A stretch of DNA of 21,568 nucleotides, from NCBI GenBank assembly GCA_049316905.1, contig JBMOJH010000055.1, positions 1 to 21,568 of the forward strand, written 5' to 3'. Positions within the stretch are counted from its first letter, which is position 1, and each line of letters starts with the position of its first letter. The notes under the pieces are model-generated. The model was not told the DNA's origin and ran no database searches. It saw only the letters and a list, made by a program, of their open reading frames with translations. Of the stretch, positions 1 through 6,702 are shown piece by piece. A program made the position numbers and the translations under genes. This stretch comes from CAIPVR01 sp049316905. Its GTDB lineage: Bacteria > Actinomycetota > Acidimicrobiia > Acidimicrobiales > Microtrichaceae.

Positions 1-666
1 CGCGACGGGCCGTACCGCGGCAAGCGCCTGTTCGACCTGCTCCTCCTGGCCCTCGTGGCGGTGCCCGCCGCGGCGATCGGGGTGGTGTGCGCGGCTGCAG
101 TGGGCCTGACCTCGCCGGGTGGCGTCTTCTTCCGCCAGGAGCGTGTCGGTATGGACGGCCGGCCGTTCCTCGTCTGGAAGTTCCGCACGATGGTGGCGGG
201 CGACAACCCGATCTTCCCCGACGCCTCCCGCATCACCCCGGTCGGCAAGGTGCTGCGCCGGCTGTCGCTCGACGAGCTGCCCCAGCTGATCAACGTGGCC
301 GACGGCACCATGAGCGTCGTGGGCCCCCGCCCCACGCTCGGCTACCAGGTGGAGCGCTACGACGACCACCAACGCCGCCGGCTGGCCGTGCGGCCCGGGC
401 TGACCGGCCTCGCCCAGGTGAACGGCCGCAACGCGCTGAGCTGGGGCGACCGGATCGAGTGGGACGTGCGCTACGTGGAGGAGCAGTCGTGGCGCACCGA
501 CCTGCGGATCATCGGGCGGACGTTCTCCACGATGCTCAGCGGCGAGGGCGTGGAGGGCCACCCCACCGACGACCCGCTCGCCGCCCCAGCGGATGGCGTC
601 GGTCCCGCCGGCCCGACCGACGATCCTGCCGGCACGGCCGGCGGCGGACCGCACGGCGCGGCCTGA
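1..666 (+). CDS. Small-type bacterial sugar transferase (undecaprenyl-phosphate phosphoglycosyl transferase), 5'-truncated
   Basis: The reading frame is open from the first base, so the start codon lies just left of the window; 221 residues are visible. The first residues (YRGKRLFDLL) and the following hydrophobic stretch match the usual N-terminus of the monotopic phosphoglycosyl transferase family (PF02397; PglC, WbaP C-terminal domain), so only a few residues are probably missing. Further family motifs are FRQERVG, WKFRTM, DELPQLINV, SVVGPRP and RPGLTGLAQVNGR. These enzymes transfer a sugar 1-phosphate from a UDP-sugar to undecaprenyl phosphate at the inner face of the membrane, the first step of repeat-unit assembly. 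About 200 family-typical residues with no four-helix N-terminal domain favour the small PglC-like form. The last 40 or so residues are a Pro/Gly/Asp/Ala-rich tail of no known role. The next gene, PglD-like, starts 11 nt downstream. The sugar specificity cannot be read from the sequence. Confidence 0.93.
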   Translation, partial: RDGPYRGKRLFDLLLLALVAVPAAAIGVVCAAAVGLTSPGGVFFRQERVGMDGRPFLVWKFRTMVAGDNPIFPDASRITPVGKVLRRLSLDELPQLINVADGTMSVVGPRPTLGYQVERYDDHQRRRLAVRPGLTGLAQVNGRNALSWGDRIEWDVRYVEEQSWRTDLRIIGRTFSTMLSGEGVEGHPTDDPLAAPADGVGPAGPTDDPAGTAGGGPHGAA

Positions 667-677
667 GTGCGGCGCCC

Positions 678-1313
678 ATGACCACCGACCTGGTGATCGT
701 CGGCGCGGGCGGCCACGGCCGCGAGCTGTACGACACGGTGCTGGCCGTCAACGCGGCGAGCGACACGTTCCGGGTACTCGGCTTCGTGGACGACGCGCCG
801 TCGCACCCCGACCGTCTGGAGCGCCTCGGCGTGCCGCTCCTCGGCGACACCGACTGGCTCCTCGCCCACCCGTGCGCGTTCGCGCTCGGGATCGGGACCT
901 CGGAGGTCCGCGCCCGCCTCGCGTCCCGGCTCGAGGGTGCAGGCCTGGAGCCGGTGAGGGTGGTGCACCCATCGGCCCACGTCGGCCCCGACGTGGAACT
1001 CGGCGACGGGGTCGTGGTGTACGACCGCTCGACGATCACCACGAACGTCCGGATCGGCCGGCACACGCATCTCAACGTGGGCTGCGCGGTGCAGCACGAC
1101 ACCGTGGTGGGCGACCTGGTGCAGTTCAGCCCCGGGGTACTGGTCAACGGCGACTGCGTGCTCGGTGACCGGGTCTTCCTGGGCACGGGCGCGATCGTGA
1201 CCCGGGGCAACCGGGTGGGCGAGGGCGCCCGCGTGGGGGCCGGCGCCGTGGTGCTCCACGACGTGTCGGCCGGCACGACGGTCGTCGGCACCCCCGCCCG
1301 CCCAACCCCCTGA
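678..1313 (+). CDS. PglD-like sugar O/N-acyltransferase with left-handed beta-helix
   Basis: The protein has 211 residues. An N-terminal Rossmann-like PglD_N domain (VIVGAGGHGREL, residues 6-17) binds the nucleotide sugar. From about residue 95 to 205 hexapeptide repeats form a left-handed beta-helix (for example VHPSAHVGPDVELGDG and VGEGARVGAGAVVLHDV). His140 in VQHDTVVGD sits where PglD enzymes carry their catalytic base. Members acetylate UDP-4-amino sugars or related sugars using acetyl-CoA. The ATG at 678 follows the sugar-transferase stop by 11 nt and gives a family-typical N-terminus; the open frame extends further upstream only as a shadow of the previous gene. The adjacency to a PglC-like transferase, and a PglF-like dehydratase nearby, supports a role in making an N-acetylated amino-deoxy sugar. 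A serine O-acetyltransferase or other hexapeptide enzyme is less likely because of the PglD_N domain. Confidence 0.92.
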   Translation: MTTDLVIVGAGGHGRELYDTVLAVNAASDTFRVLGFVDDAPSHPDRLERLGVPLLGDTDWLLAHPCAFALGIGTSEVRARLASRLEGAGLEPVRVVHPSAHVGPDVELGDGVVVYDRSTITTNVRIGRHTHLNVGCAVQHDTVVGDLVQFSPGVLVNGDCVLGDRVFLGTGAIVTRGNRVGEGARVGAGAVVLHDVSAGTTVVGTPARPTP

Positions 1314-1325
1314 CACCCATCCCTC

Positions 1326-1344
1326 GCTTTGTGATGCCGCTGAC
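1326..1344 (+). repeat. Unpaired half-copy of the palindromic repeat arm (element A)
   Basis: This 19-nt stretch matches the left arm of the palindrome at 1374-1423 at 17 of 19 positions and has no complement of its own beside it. Its first 12 bases (GCTTTGTGATGC) could pair perfectly with the right arm at 1412-1423, giving an alternative, longer-range hairpin. A homologous solo half precedes the second palindrome, at 4529-4545. Confidence 0.7.
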
Positions 1345-1373
1345 TGCCGAGAATCCCCGCCCCCCAAATCCCC

Positions 1374-1423
1374 GCTTTGTGATGCTCCTGACGACACATA
1401 TGTCGTCAGGAGCATCACAAAGC
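1374..1423. terminator. Perfect 23-bp palindrome between convergent genes (element A), possible bidirectional terminator
   Basis: Left arm 1374-1396 and right arm 1401-1423 are perfectly complementary over 23 bp, with a 4-nt loop CATA. The arm begins GCTTTGTGATGC and ends GACGACA. The hairpin lies between the convergent ends of the PglD-like gene (stop at 1313) and the minus-strand GT4 gene (stop at 1431), where a bidirectional terminator is expected. Neither side carries a T-tract, so a classical intrinsic terminator is not proven. A second, related palindrome occupies the same kind of site at 4545-4594, so a dispersed repeat family is also possible. Confidence 0.6.
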
Positions 1424-1430
1424 CGGGGGG

Positions 1431-2519
1431 TCAGGGGGTGAATCGCTCCTCGATGGCCGCAACGGCCACCCGCGCGTCGAACGACCCCGCCGCCGCCGCG
1501 GAGGCCCCGGCGAGGCGGGCCCGCAGGTCCGCGTCGTCCACCACCCGACCCAGCGCGTCAGCGAGGGCCGAATCGTCGTCGGCGGGCACGAGCAGGCCGT
1601 CGACCCCCTCGTGGACGTGGTCGACGAGGCCGCCGACCGCCGTGGTGACCACGGGGAGCCCCAGCGCCCGCGCCTCCATGAAGGCGACGGGCAGGCCCTC
1701 CCAGTGGGAGGCCATGGCGAACACGTCGAAGCCGGCCATCAGGGCGGGGGCGTCGGGCTGGTGGCCCATCAGCTCGACCCGTCCCTGCAGGCCCGCCGCC
1801 GTGGCCCGGGCCCGGATGTCGTCGAGCAGCGGGCCCTGGCCGATGCTCACGAACCGGACCTCCGGACGGTCCGCGGTCACCCGGTCGGCCACCCGCAGCC
1901 ACCCCTCGTAGTTCTTCTCCGGGCGGAAGTTGGCGACGGTCCCCACCACGATCGTGTCGTCGTCCACGCCGAGACGCCGGCGGGCCTCGGCCCGCCGCTC
2001 CCGGTGGGCACACACGGCGTCGAGGTCGATGCCGTGGTCGAGCACCTCCAGACGGCCCCGCAACGCTTCGGGCACCGAGGACCACGCGTCCCGCGACACC
2101 GCGATCTGCGCGTCGTCGAGGCGGTACGTCCACGCGTTCACCTTGCGGGTGAGGGGATGGTACGGACCCCAGCTGTTGTGCTCGGTGTAGACGACGCGCG
2201 GCCGGGGTCGGGTGGCACGCGCCAGCACCCGCACCGCGGCCGCGGGGAGCGGCGAGTGGACGTGGACGACGTCGAAGCCGCCGCGCCGCAGCAGGCCCGC
2301 CAGGTTGGCGGGCCACGGCCGGCCCCCTCCCGACAGCCAGTGCACCGGCACGCCGAGGTCCTCGAACTCCGGGACCAGCTGGTCCTTGGCCGGGGTGATG
2401 AACGCGACGGCGTGGTCGAAGCGGGTCCGGTCCCCGAACCGCACCTGGTTGACCAGCAGGCGCTCCATACCGCCGGGGCCGAGGCCGCGGGCCAGCAGCA
2501 GCACCTTCGTACGCGCCAT
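1431..2519 (-). CDS. GT4-family glycosyltransferase
   Basis: The 362-residue GT-B fold enzyme probably adds a sugar from a nucleotide sugar to the growing lipid-linked glycan in the cytoplasm. The N-terminal domain has the GT4 signature GLGPGGMERLLVN (residues 12-24) and HVHSP (86-90). The C-terminal donor-binding domain has ANFRPEKNYEG (196-206) with Arg199 and Lys202 placed to bind diphosphate. The E-x7-E motif is Glu274 and Glu282 (SHWEGLPVAFMEA). The open frame reaches 2597, but the ATG at 2519 is chosen because it overlaps the stop of the upstream acetyltransferase as TGATG and places the beta-1 strand (KVLLLARG) right at the N-terminus. The two minus-strand genes are therefore probably translationally coupled. 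Donor and acceptor cannot be deduced. Confidence 0.93.
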   Translation of the reverse strand: MARTKVLLLARGLGPGGMERLLVNQVRFGDRTRFDHAVAFITPAKDQLVPEFEDLGVPVHWLSGGGRPWPANLAGLLRRGGFDVVHVHSPLPAAAVRVLARATRPRPRVVYTEHNSWGPYHPLTRKVNAWTYRLDDAQIAVSRDAWSSVPEALRGRLEVLDHGIDLDAVCAHRERRAEARRRLGVDDDTIVVGTVANFRPEKNYEGWLRVADRVTADRPEVRFVSIGQGPLLDDIRARATAAGLQGRVELMGHQPDAPALMAGFDVFAMASHWEGLPVAFMEARALGLPVVTTAVGGLVDHVHEGVDGLLVPADDDSALADALGRVVDDADLRARLAGASAAAAGSFDARVAVAAIEERFTP

Positions 2520-3499
2520 CAGAACAGCTCCACGTCGCCCATGGTGGGCGCCAGGTCGCGCAGCGCCGGCACCCCCTGGCGGTTGAGCGGCTTCCACGTG
2601 AGGATCGGACCGATGCGCGGCGCGGGGAGGAAGCCGGCGCGGAACTCCGTGCCGGCCCGCAGCAGGAAGTCGGCACCGGTGTCACGGGCGAGGGCGGCGA
2701 AGTCGGGGGCGGGCCGGCCGGGCGGCAGGAGGAGCTCGCACAGGGTCCCCTCCAGCGCCGAGCCCCGCGCCCGCACACGGAGCACGACCACGCCGTCGGC
2801 GATGCGGTCGCCCACGGGGACGACCCGGTACGCGAGCGGGGCGAACGAGTACCGCCAGCGCAGGTAGCCCACGCTGCGGTCCGTGGTGATCCGCCCCGTG
2901 GCGGGCACCGCGGCGAGGAGTCGCTCCACCTCGTCGTCATCGGCGAACGCCTCGGCGGGCGACAGGCCGACCCCGCACGGCTGCGACCAACGGTCGGCAG
3001 CGGTGCGGGCCCCGGCCAACCTGCGGAGCCCGTCCCGACCGGTCGGGCGCACCGACACCGGGATCCGGCCCACCGGTGCCCAGCCCATCTTCAGGTAGCC
3101 CGGCCGGCTCTTGTCGTTCGGCGTGTTGAACACGAAGTCGACGCCGTCGGAGCGGAGGTCGGGGAGCGCGCCGAGCGTGAGCCGGTTGAAGATCCCGCGG
3201 CCCTGCCAGGCCGGGTCCGTGGCGGTGTCCACCGCCCGGACCGCCGACAGCGGGGCGCCGTCGGGCGCACGGAACCGCCACCGCATGAAGACCCGCACGC
3301 CGACCACGGCTCCGTCGGCCACCGCGAGCCAGGCCGGCGAGGTGCCGAAGTGGTTCTCGTCGTGCTTCCAGGCGAAGAAGGCCTCGTCGACCTCGCCGTC
3401 GGCCCACCCGAGCGTGGCGCGACAGAGTTCGACCACCGCCGCACGGTCCTCCGGACCCGCGGCGCGCACCTCGTACTCGTGTCGCCCCACGGACGGCAT
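2519..3499 (-). CDS. GNAT-fold N-acetyltransferase of the polysaccharide locus
   Basis: The 326-residue protein has a GNAT-type acetyl-CoA site: a beta strand AVDTATDP followed by the pyrophosphate-binding loop AWQGRGIFNRL (residues 97-107). FNTPNDKSRPGYLKMGW (124-140) is the usual Asn-Pro-region and C-terminal half of the fold. The remainder (about 150-326) looks like a second GNAT-related half or an extension; it contains RSVGYLRWRY, a motif seen in GNAT proteins found near polysaccharide genes. The start at ATG 3499 is preferred over an in-frame ATG at 3580, because the extra residues there are compositionally odd and would crowd the promoter of the divergent epimerase. The gene is first in a two-gene minus-strand unit with the GT4 gene. 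It may acetylate an amino sugar or a glycan intermediate, but the substrate is unknown. Confidence 0.85.
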   Translation of the reverse strand: MPSVGRHEYEVRAAGPEDRAAVVELCRATLGWADGEVDEAFFAWKHDENHFGTSPAWLAVADGAVVGVRVFMRWRFRAPDGAPLSAVRAVDTATDPAWQGRGIFNRLTLGALPDLRSDGVDFVFNTPNDKSRPGYLKMGWAPVGRIPVSVRPTGRDGLRRLAGARTAADRWSQPCGVGLSPAEAFADDDEVERLLAAVPATGRITTDRSVGYLRWRYSFAPLAYRVVPVGDRIADGVVVLRVRARGSALEGTLCELLLPPGRPAPDFAALARDTGADFLLRAGTEFRAGFLPAPRIGPILTWKPLNRQGVPALRDLAPTMGDVELF

Positions 3500-3553
3500 C
3501 GTACCGGCCGTCACCACCGAGCCCTCATGGGCGGAACGTCCCGCCGGTGCCGG

Positions 3554-3577
3554 TACCCTGCAGCACGACGAAAGGGG
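3554..3577 (+). promoter_or_regulatory. Possible -10 box and ribosome binding site of the epimerase gene
   Basis: In the 83-bp divergent gap between the GNAT gene and the epimerase, TACCCT at 3554-3559 resembles an actinobacterial -10 box (TANNNT). No convincing -35 box is seen. AAAGGGG at 3571-3577 lies 5 nt before ATG 3583. This purine-rich site decides the start in favour of 3583 rather than the in-frame ATG at 3547. Confidence 0.4.
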
Positions 3578-3582
3578 CATCC

Positions 3583-4515
3583 ATGAAGATCGTGGTCACC
3601 GGGGGTGCGGGGTTCATCGGGGCGAACCTGTGCCGGCACCTGCTGGCCGCCGACGGGGTGGACGAGGTGGTGGCGGTCGACGACCTGTCGACCGGCTTCC
3701 GGGAGAACCTCGACGGTCTGGACGTGCGTCTGGTCGAGGGCACCATCCTCGACCCCGAGGTCCTGGACGGGGCCTTCGAGGGAGCGCACTCAGTGGTGCA
3801 CCTCGGTGCCCGGGGCTCGGTCCCCCGTTCCGTGGCCGACCCGGTCGCCTCCCACGTGGCCAACGCCACCGGCACGCTCCAGGTGCTCGAGGCGGCACGT
3901 CGGGCCGGCGACCTGCACGTGGCCGTGGCATCCAGCTCGTCGGTCTACGGCGCCAACACCCAGCTGCCCAAGGTCGAGACGATGGCCACCCGACCGGTGA
4001 GTCCGTACGCGGCGACCAAGCTCGCCACCGAGAGCTACACCCTCGCCTGGCAGACCACCTACGGGCTCCCCACGCTGGCGTTCCGGTTCTTCAACGTGTT
4101 CGGCCCGCTGCAGGCCGCGGGCCACGCCTATGCGGCCGTGGTCCCCGCCTTCGTGTCGGCCGCGATGGAGAACCGGCCGATCCCGGTGCACGGCGACGGC
4201 ACCCAGAGCCGCGACTTCACCTTCGTCGACACGGTGTGCACGGTGCTGACCGATGCGACGCTGCGGAAGGTCACGCACCCGGAGCCGGTCAACCTGGCGT
4301 TCGGCACGCAGACGAACCTGCTCGAGGTGCTGTCCGAGCTCGAGGACATCCTCGGCCGCGAGCTCCCCGTGGAGCACCTGCCCACGAGGGCCGGCGACGT
4401 GAAACACACCCGGGCGGCGAACGACGTGCTGCGGTCCCTGTTCCCCGACGTGCAGCCCGTGGGCCTGCGCGAGGGCCTCGAGGCCACCGTCGCCTGGTTC
4501 CAGTCCCGCGCCTGA
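3583..4515 (+). CDS. NAD-dependent nucleotide-sugar epimerase (GalE-like extended SDR)
   Basis: The 310-residue protein is an extended short-chain dehydrogenase/reductase. It has the dinucleotide-binding loop GGAGFIG (residues 7-13), an acidic residue Asp33 at the end of beta-2 indicating NAD preference, the serine run at 117-120 (SSSSVYG), and the catalytic pair Tyr142 and Lys146 in PYAATK. FFNVFGP and DGTQSRDFTFVDT follow, as in UDP-glucose/UDP-GlcNAc 4-epimerases. It probably interconverts UDP-sugars at C4 in the cytoplasm, for example UDP-GlcNAc and UDP-GalNAc or the uronic acids made by the dehydrogenase at 6753. The family also includes dTDP-glucose 4,6-dehydratases, but the Asp-Glu dehydratase signature is absent, which favours an epimerase. 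The gene is monocistronic, with the GNAT gene diverging on its left and the dehydratase converging on its right. Confidence 0.92.
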   Translation: MKIVVTGGAGFIGANLCRHLLAADGVDEVVAVDDLSTGFRENLDGLDVRLVEGTILDPEVLDGAFEGAHSVVHLGARGSVPRSVADPVASHVANATGTLQVLEAARRAGDLHVAVASSSSVYGANTQLPKVETMATRPVSPYAATKLATESYTLAWQTTYGLPTLAFRFFNVFGPLQAAGHAYAAVVPAFVSAAMENRPIPVHGDGTQSRDFTFVDTVCTVLTDATLRKVTHPEPVNLAFGTQTNLLEVLSELEDILGRELPVEHLPTRAGDVKHTRAANDVLRSLFPDVQPVGLREGLEATVAWFQSRA

Positions 4516-4528
4516 ACCGCCCACCACC

Positions 4529-4545
4529 GCTTCGTGGTGCCGCTG
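4529..4545 (+). repeat. Unpaired half-copy of the palindromic repeat arm (element B)
   Basis: The 17-nt stretch GCTTCGTGGTGCCGCTG is identical at 15 of 17 positions to the solo half at 1326-1342. It abuts the second palindrome directly, sharing its first G. The recurrence of the same layout at two loci (solo half, then palindrome) is the main reason to treat it as part of a repeat unit. Confidence 0.65.
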
Positions 4546-4594
4546 CTCTGTGATGCTGTCGACGACACATGTGTCGTCACCGGCATCACAGAGC
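4545..4594. terminator. Second 50-nt palindrome between convergent genes (element B), possible bidirectional terminator
   Basis: Two 25-nt arms meet at 4569/4570 and pair at 22 of 25 positions, the mismatches falling in the variable centre of the arm. It shares with element A the outer GTGATGC/GCATCAC and the inner GACGACACA/CGTC blocks and the exact total length of 50 nt. At arm position 4 a T:A pair in element A is C:G here, a compensatory change supporting a real hairpin. It lies between the convergent epimerase (stop 4515) and dehydratase (stop 4609), with no T-tract. The role could be termination in both directions or protection of mRNA ends. Confidence 0.6.
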
Positions 4595-4608
4595 CGGGAA
4601 CGACGGGG

Positions 4609-6435
4609 TCAGACGCTCTGGGCGAGGTCGCCGTCGCCGGCCCGCTGGCGGGCGACACGCAGGTCGATGACCAGCGCCTCCTCCTCGACCGCCCCGGAAC
4701 GGAACGGGTCGAGGCCGGCGATCTCGTCGGGAGTGGCCGGCGGGACGTCCACACGGTGGATCATCGGGTGTTCGGACACCGTGGACGCCTCGTCGGGGGC
4801 GAACAGCACCTCGTGCAGCTTCTCGCCCGGACGGAGGCCCGTGTAGACGATCTCGACCGGCCGGTCGGCCTGCGCCACCAGGCGCTTGGCCAGGTCCGCG
4901 ATGCGCACCGGCTCGCCCATGTCGAGCACCATGACCTCGCCGTCAGCACCCAGCGCACCGGCCTGGATGACCAGCTCGCACGCCTCGGGGATCGTCATGA
5001 AGAAGCGGGTGACGTCGGGGTCGGTGACCGTGACGGGCCCGCCCTCCTCGATCTGGCGGCGGAACAGCGGCAGCACCGAACCGCGGCTGCCGAGCACGTT
5101 GCCGAACCGGACGCTGAGGTAGGTGCCGGAGAATCGGCGGCCGGCGTCGGAGGTGAGGCGCTCGGCGAGCCGCTTCGTGAGGCCGAGCACGGAGCTCGGA
5201 TCGGCGGCCTTGTCGGTGGAGATGTTGACGAACTTCTCCACGCCGAACCGGCCCGAGAGCTCGAGCAGGTTGTGGGTGCCCCACACGTTGGACTTCCAGC
5301 CCTCCTCGGGGTGCAGCTCCAGGAGCGGCAGGTGCTTCAGCGCCGCGGCATGGAACACCACCTCGGGACGGTGCTCCTCGAACACCTCGGTGAGGCGGTC
5401 GACGTCACGGATGCAGCACACCACGAGGTCGCGGCTGTCGAGCAGGCCACGGCCCTCGATGGAGACCTGTACCGACTGCAGCGCCGACTCGTCCCGGTCG
5501 AGCATGACCAGCGACTCGGGGGCGAAGCGGTGGATCTGCCGGCAGAGCTCGGAACCGATCGACCCGCCGGCGCCGGTGACCAGCACCCGCTTGCCGGTCA
5601 CGTACCCCGCCACGGCGTCGATGTCGAGGGTGATCTCGCGGCGGCCGAGCAGGTCGGCCTCGGTGAGGGGCCGGATGTCGGAGACGCCCACGTCGTGGCC
5701 GAGCAGCTCGTCCACGGCGGGCAGGATCAACGGCTTGACGCCCGCGGCGTCGGCGCAGGCGGCGAGCTCGCGCACCAGCTCGGAGTCGGCCGACGGGATC
5801 GCGATGACCATGGTGGCGGCGCCGGAGGCGGCCGCCACCGTCTCGAGGGCGGTGCGGTCGCCGCGCACAGGCACCCCCTTGATCTGCAGGTTCCGCAGGT
5901 CGGGGTTGTCGTCGAGGACCGCCACGGGGTGGTACGGCCCGGTGCGCAGCATCGAGGTGACCAGGTGGAGGCCGGCGTCACCGGCGCCGAACACGATGAC
6001 CGGGGTGCGGTCGTCGTCGCCCAGACGGGTCCACTTCTCGAGCATGACCCGCCAGGCGAACCGGCCGAGGGTCATGACGAACAGGGTCAGCGCGCCACCG
6101 ACGATGGTGACGGTGAAGGGGACCGGCCGGCCGAGGGCCGGGATCAGGTCCGCAGCGGCGACGACCACCGTGGTGAGGGCCAGGGCCCGCACCGAGGCGG
6201 CGACCTCGTCGAAGGTGCCGTAGCGCCAGCGGTGGACGTAGAGCCCGACCGCCCGGCCCACCAGCACCTGCGCGACCATCGCGATGACCGCGACGAGCGC
6301 CACGCCGGACCACGGCACCGCCGTGGCATGCAGGTCGTACCGGAGAATTGCTGCCAACGCGAGACCGACGGCCCACGCCCCCGCGTCGAAGCCCGCCTGC
6401 AACGCGAAGCGGTACCTCGGGAAGTGATCAGTCAC
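4609..6435 (-). CDS. Membrane-anchored nucleotide-sugar 4,6-dehydratase (CapD/PglF/WbpM type)
   Basis: The 608-residue protein has the architecture of large polysaccharide-biosynthesis dehydratases. Four membrane segments lie within residues 10-130. A first Rossmann-like domain (VIVFGAGDAG, 147-156) follows, then the catalytic SDR domain with GAGGSIG (288-294), FHAAALKHLPL, and STDKAADPSSVLGLTK (406-421). RFGNVLGSRGSV and RPGEKLHE are also family motifs. Such enzymes convert UDP-GlcNAc to a UDP-4-keto-6-deoxy sugar at the cytoplasmic membrane face. In WbpM-like members the active-site Tyr is replaced by Met; here Leu417 holds that place, four residues before Lys421. The start is placed at GTG 6435 because GCAGGA lies 4 nt upstream and residue 1 onward fits the family. 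In-frame ATGs at 6489 and 6561 would add a low-complexity Arg/Gly-rich leader. The expected aminotransferase partner is not in the window. Confidence 0.92.
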   Translation of the reverse strand: MTDHFPRYRFALQAGFDAGAWAVGLALAAILRYDLHATAVPWSGVALVAVIAMVAQVLVGRAVGLYVHRWRYGTFDEVAASVRALALTTVVVAAADLIPALGRPVPFTVTIVGGALTLFVMTLGRFAWRVMLEKWTRLGDDDRTPVIVFGAGDAGLHLVTSMLRTGPYHPVAVLDDNPDLRNLQIKGVPVRGDRTALETVAAASGAATMVIAIPSADSELVRELAACADAAGVKPLILPAVDELLGHDVGVSDIRPLTEADLLGRREITLDIDAVAGYVTGKRVLVTGAGGSIGSELCRQIHRFAPESLVMLDRDESALQSVQVSIEGRGLLDSRDLVVCCIRDVDRLTEVFEEHRPEVVFHAAALKHLPLLELHPEEGWKSNVWGTHNLLELSGRFGVEKFVNISTDKAADPSSVLGLTKRLAERLTSDAGRRFSGTYLSVRFGNVLGSRGSVLPLFRRQIEEGGPVTVTDPDVTRFFMTIPEACELVIQAGALGADGEVMVLDMGEPVRIADLAKRLVAQADRPVEIVYTGLRPGEKLHEVLFAPDEASTVSEHPMIHRVDVPPATPDEIAGLDPFRSGAVEEEALVIDLRVARQRAGDGDLAQSV

Positions 6436-6462
6436 TCGTTCCTGCCCCTTGCCCCTTGTGTC

Positions 6463-6481
6463 GGCCCACGAAACGTGGGCC
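6463..6481 (-). promoter_or_regulatory. Short hairpin in the dehydratase mRNA leader
   Basis: GGCCCACG, AAA, CGTGGGCC is a perfect 8-bp inverted repeat with a 3-nt loop. It lies 27 nt upstream of the proposed GTG start and close to the ribosome binding site on the minus strand. It could be a leader-RNA hairpin or a repressor site. If translation actually starts at 6489 or 6561 it would instead be inside the coding region. Confidence 0.45.
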
Positions 6482-6551
6482 TGCCCCATGAAGTTCGTCC
6501 CGTCCCGCCGTCGCCGTCCTTCCCCCCCGGAAGCCGTCCGGCGACCTGACG

Positions 6552-6580
6552 AGTGAATCACCGAACCACTTTCAGTTCAA
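6552..6580 (-). promoter_or_regulatory. Possible promoter for the dehydratase gene
   Basis: Read on the minus strand, TTGAAC (6580-6575) is followed after 17 nt by TTCACT (6557-6552), which is close to a -35/-10 pair with consensus spacing. It would give a leader of about 110 nt before GTG 6435. The match is only approximate. Confidence 0.3.
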
Positions 6581-6618
6581 GCGGGGAATACGACCCAGCG
6601 CGGATCGCGGGCTACCCA

Positions 6619-6647
6619 TTGACCGTGCGGGGTGGCGCCACCACACT
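6619..6647 (+). promoter_or_regulatory. Possible promoter with palindromic operator for the dehydrogenase operon
   Basis: TTGACC at 6619-6624 and CACACT at 6642-6647 are separated by 17 nt. The perfect 12-bp palindrome GGTGGCGCCACC (6631-6642) fills the spacer, where a dimeric repressor would block polymerase. The -10 box is weak and GGCGCC-centred palindromes are not rare in such DNA, so this is a suggestion only. Confidence 0.3.
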
Positions 6648-6702
6648 GCGTTACCGGATCGACGGGTACGGCGCCGTGAAGGCGGTCGGTCCGAGGGGCC
6701 AG

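Noticed and set aside
1374..1423. Reading the palindrome as an integron attC site or an insertion-sequence end
   Set aside because: No GTTRRRY-type boxes, integrase, transposase or target-site duplication is visible, and both copies lie neatly between convergent native genes.
3500..3580. N-terminal extension of the GNAT gene to ATG 3580
   Set aside because: The 27 extra residues lack a GNAT-like strand, and the extension would fill the promoter space of the divergent epimerase gene.
4534..6549. A 671-codon open frame on the + strand antisense to the dehydratase
   Set aside because: The protein is rich in His, Arg, Gly, Asp and Glu with no fold-like pattern. It lies exactly opposite a gene with clear family motifs and is a codon-bias shadow of high-GC DNA.
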